This document shows, piece after piece, positions 63,945 through 64,000 of a stretch of 64,000 bases of DNA. The position numbers and the translations under genes were made by a program. How positions within the stretch are numbered: position 1 is the first letter of the stretch; each line of letters starts with the position of its first letter. The notes under the pieces are model-generated. The model made no database searches. It worked only from the letters and a program-made list of their open reading frames with translations, and was not told where the DNA came from. Source of the stretch: Spirosoma profusum (GTDB lineage Bacteria; Bacteroidota; Bacteroidia; Cytophagales; Spirosomataceae); the NCBI RefSeq assembly GCF_014699005.1, contig NZ_JACWZY010000013.1, positions 122,386 through 186,385 of the forward strand. Reading direction: 5' to 3'.

Positions 63945-64000
63945 TGTGGACCGACTAAAAAAAGCATGGTTTGAATAGTTTTGAGTCGCCAAACCTAAAC

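Overview
The window looks like a chromosome segment of a Bacteroidota bacterium of the order Cytophagales, most like Spirosoma and relatives. The signs are three SusC/SusD outer-membrane pairs, a FecI/FecR sigma/anti-sigma pair, LytTR and Rrf2 regulators, SprB-type adhesin repeats, TAnnTTTG-like promoter elements, many lipoproteins and a GC content near 50%. All identities are judged by eye from sequence motifs; no database was searched.

Layout. 0-2.1 kb: the end of a lipoprotein gene and a CPA-type antiporter. 2.3-14.7 kb: a polysaccharide-utilisation-like locus (ECF sigma factor, FecR anti-sigma factor, SusC with an N-terminal STN signalling domain, SusD, two formylglycine-type sulfatases, a GH2 glycosidase), probably for a sulfated glycan and regulated by trans-envelope signalling. 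14.8-18.2 kb: housekeeping maeB and trpS. 18.3-25 kb: small and accessory genes (HTH protein, DUF1080, DUF1624-like membrane protein, AhpD-like enzyme, a heptad-repeat protein, a MetE-like methyltransferase). 25-34 kb: surface-protein region with a fibre protein of G/N-rich repeats, a 1889-residue beta-propeller/SprB/Ig adhesin, and a duplicated lipoprotein/fibre cassette in which each copy has lost the opposite gene. 34-38 kb: acyltransferase, Rrf2 regulator, small ACT-like protein, TlpA-like thioredoxin. 38-57 kb: one long co-directional block of SusC/SusD, metY, two DoxX-like membrane proteins, a second SusC/SusD, a TPR protein, DUF1684, cytochrome c and a SoxC-like molybdopterin sulfite dehydrogenase. 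Together these suggest acquisition and oxidation of a sulfur compound. 57-60.6 kb: small exported proteins and a decayed LytTR locus. 60.7-64 kb: insertion sequences, with an IS110-type element nested inside an IS1182-type element and followed by a truncated IS5-like transposase.

The most unusual signal is in the nested insertion sequences. Eight 16-nt, very GC-rich hairpin inserts (form CGG[G/T]-CCGC-NNNN-GCGG, both orientations) interrupt the two transposase genes. Removing the six in the IS110 gene (96 nt) restores an intact 340-codon transposase; removing the two in the 5' part of the IS1182 gene restores its frame over 232 codons. One copy carries a compensated stem change (CGGC/GCCG).

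Other genome-scale signals are a strong excess of the word TACGT (CTACGT/ACGTAG) in the resident genes but not in the insertion sequences, and long perfect intergenic hairpins at many gene boundaries. Three of the hairpins share one sequence family.
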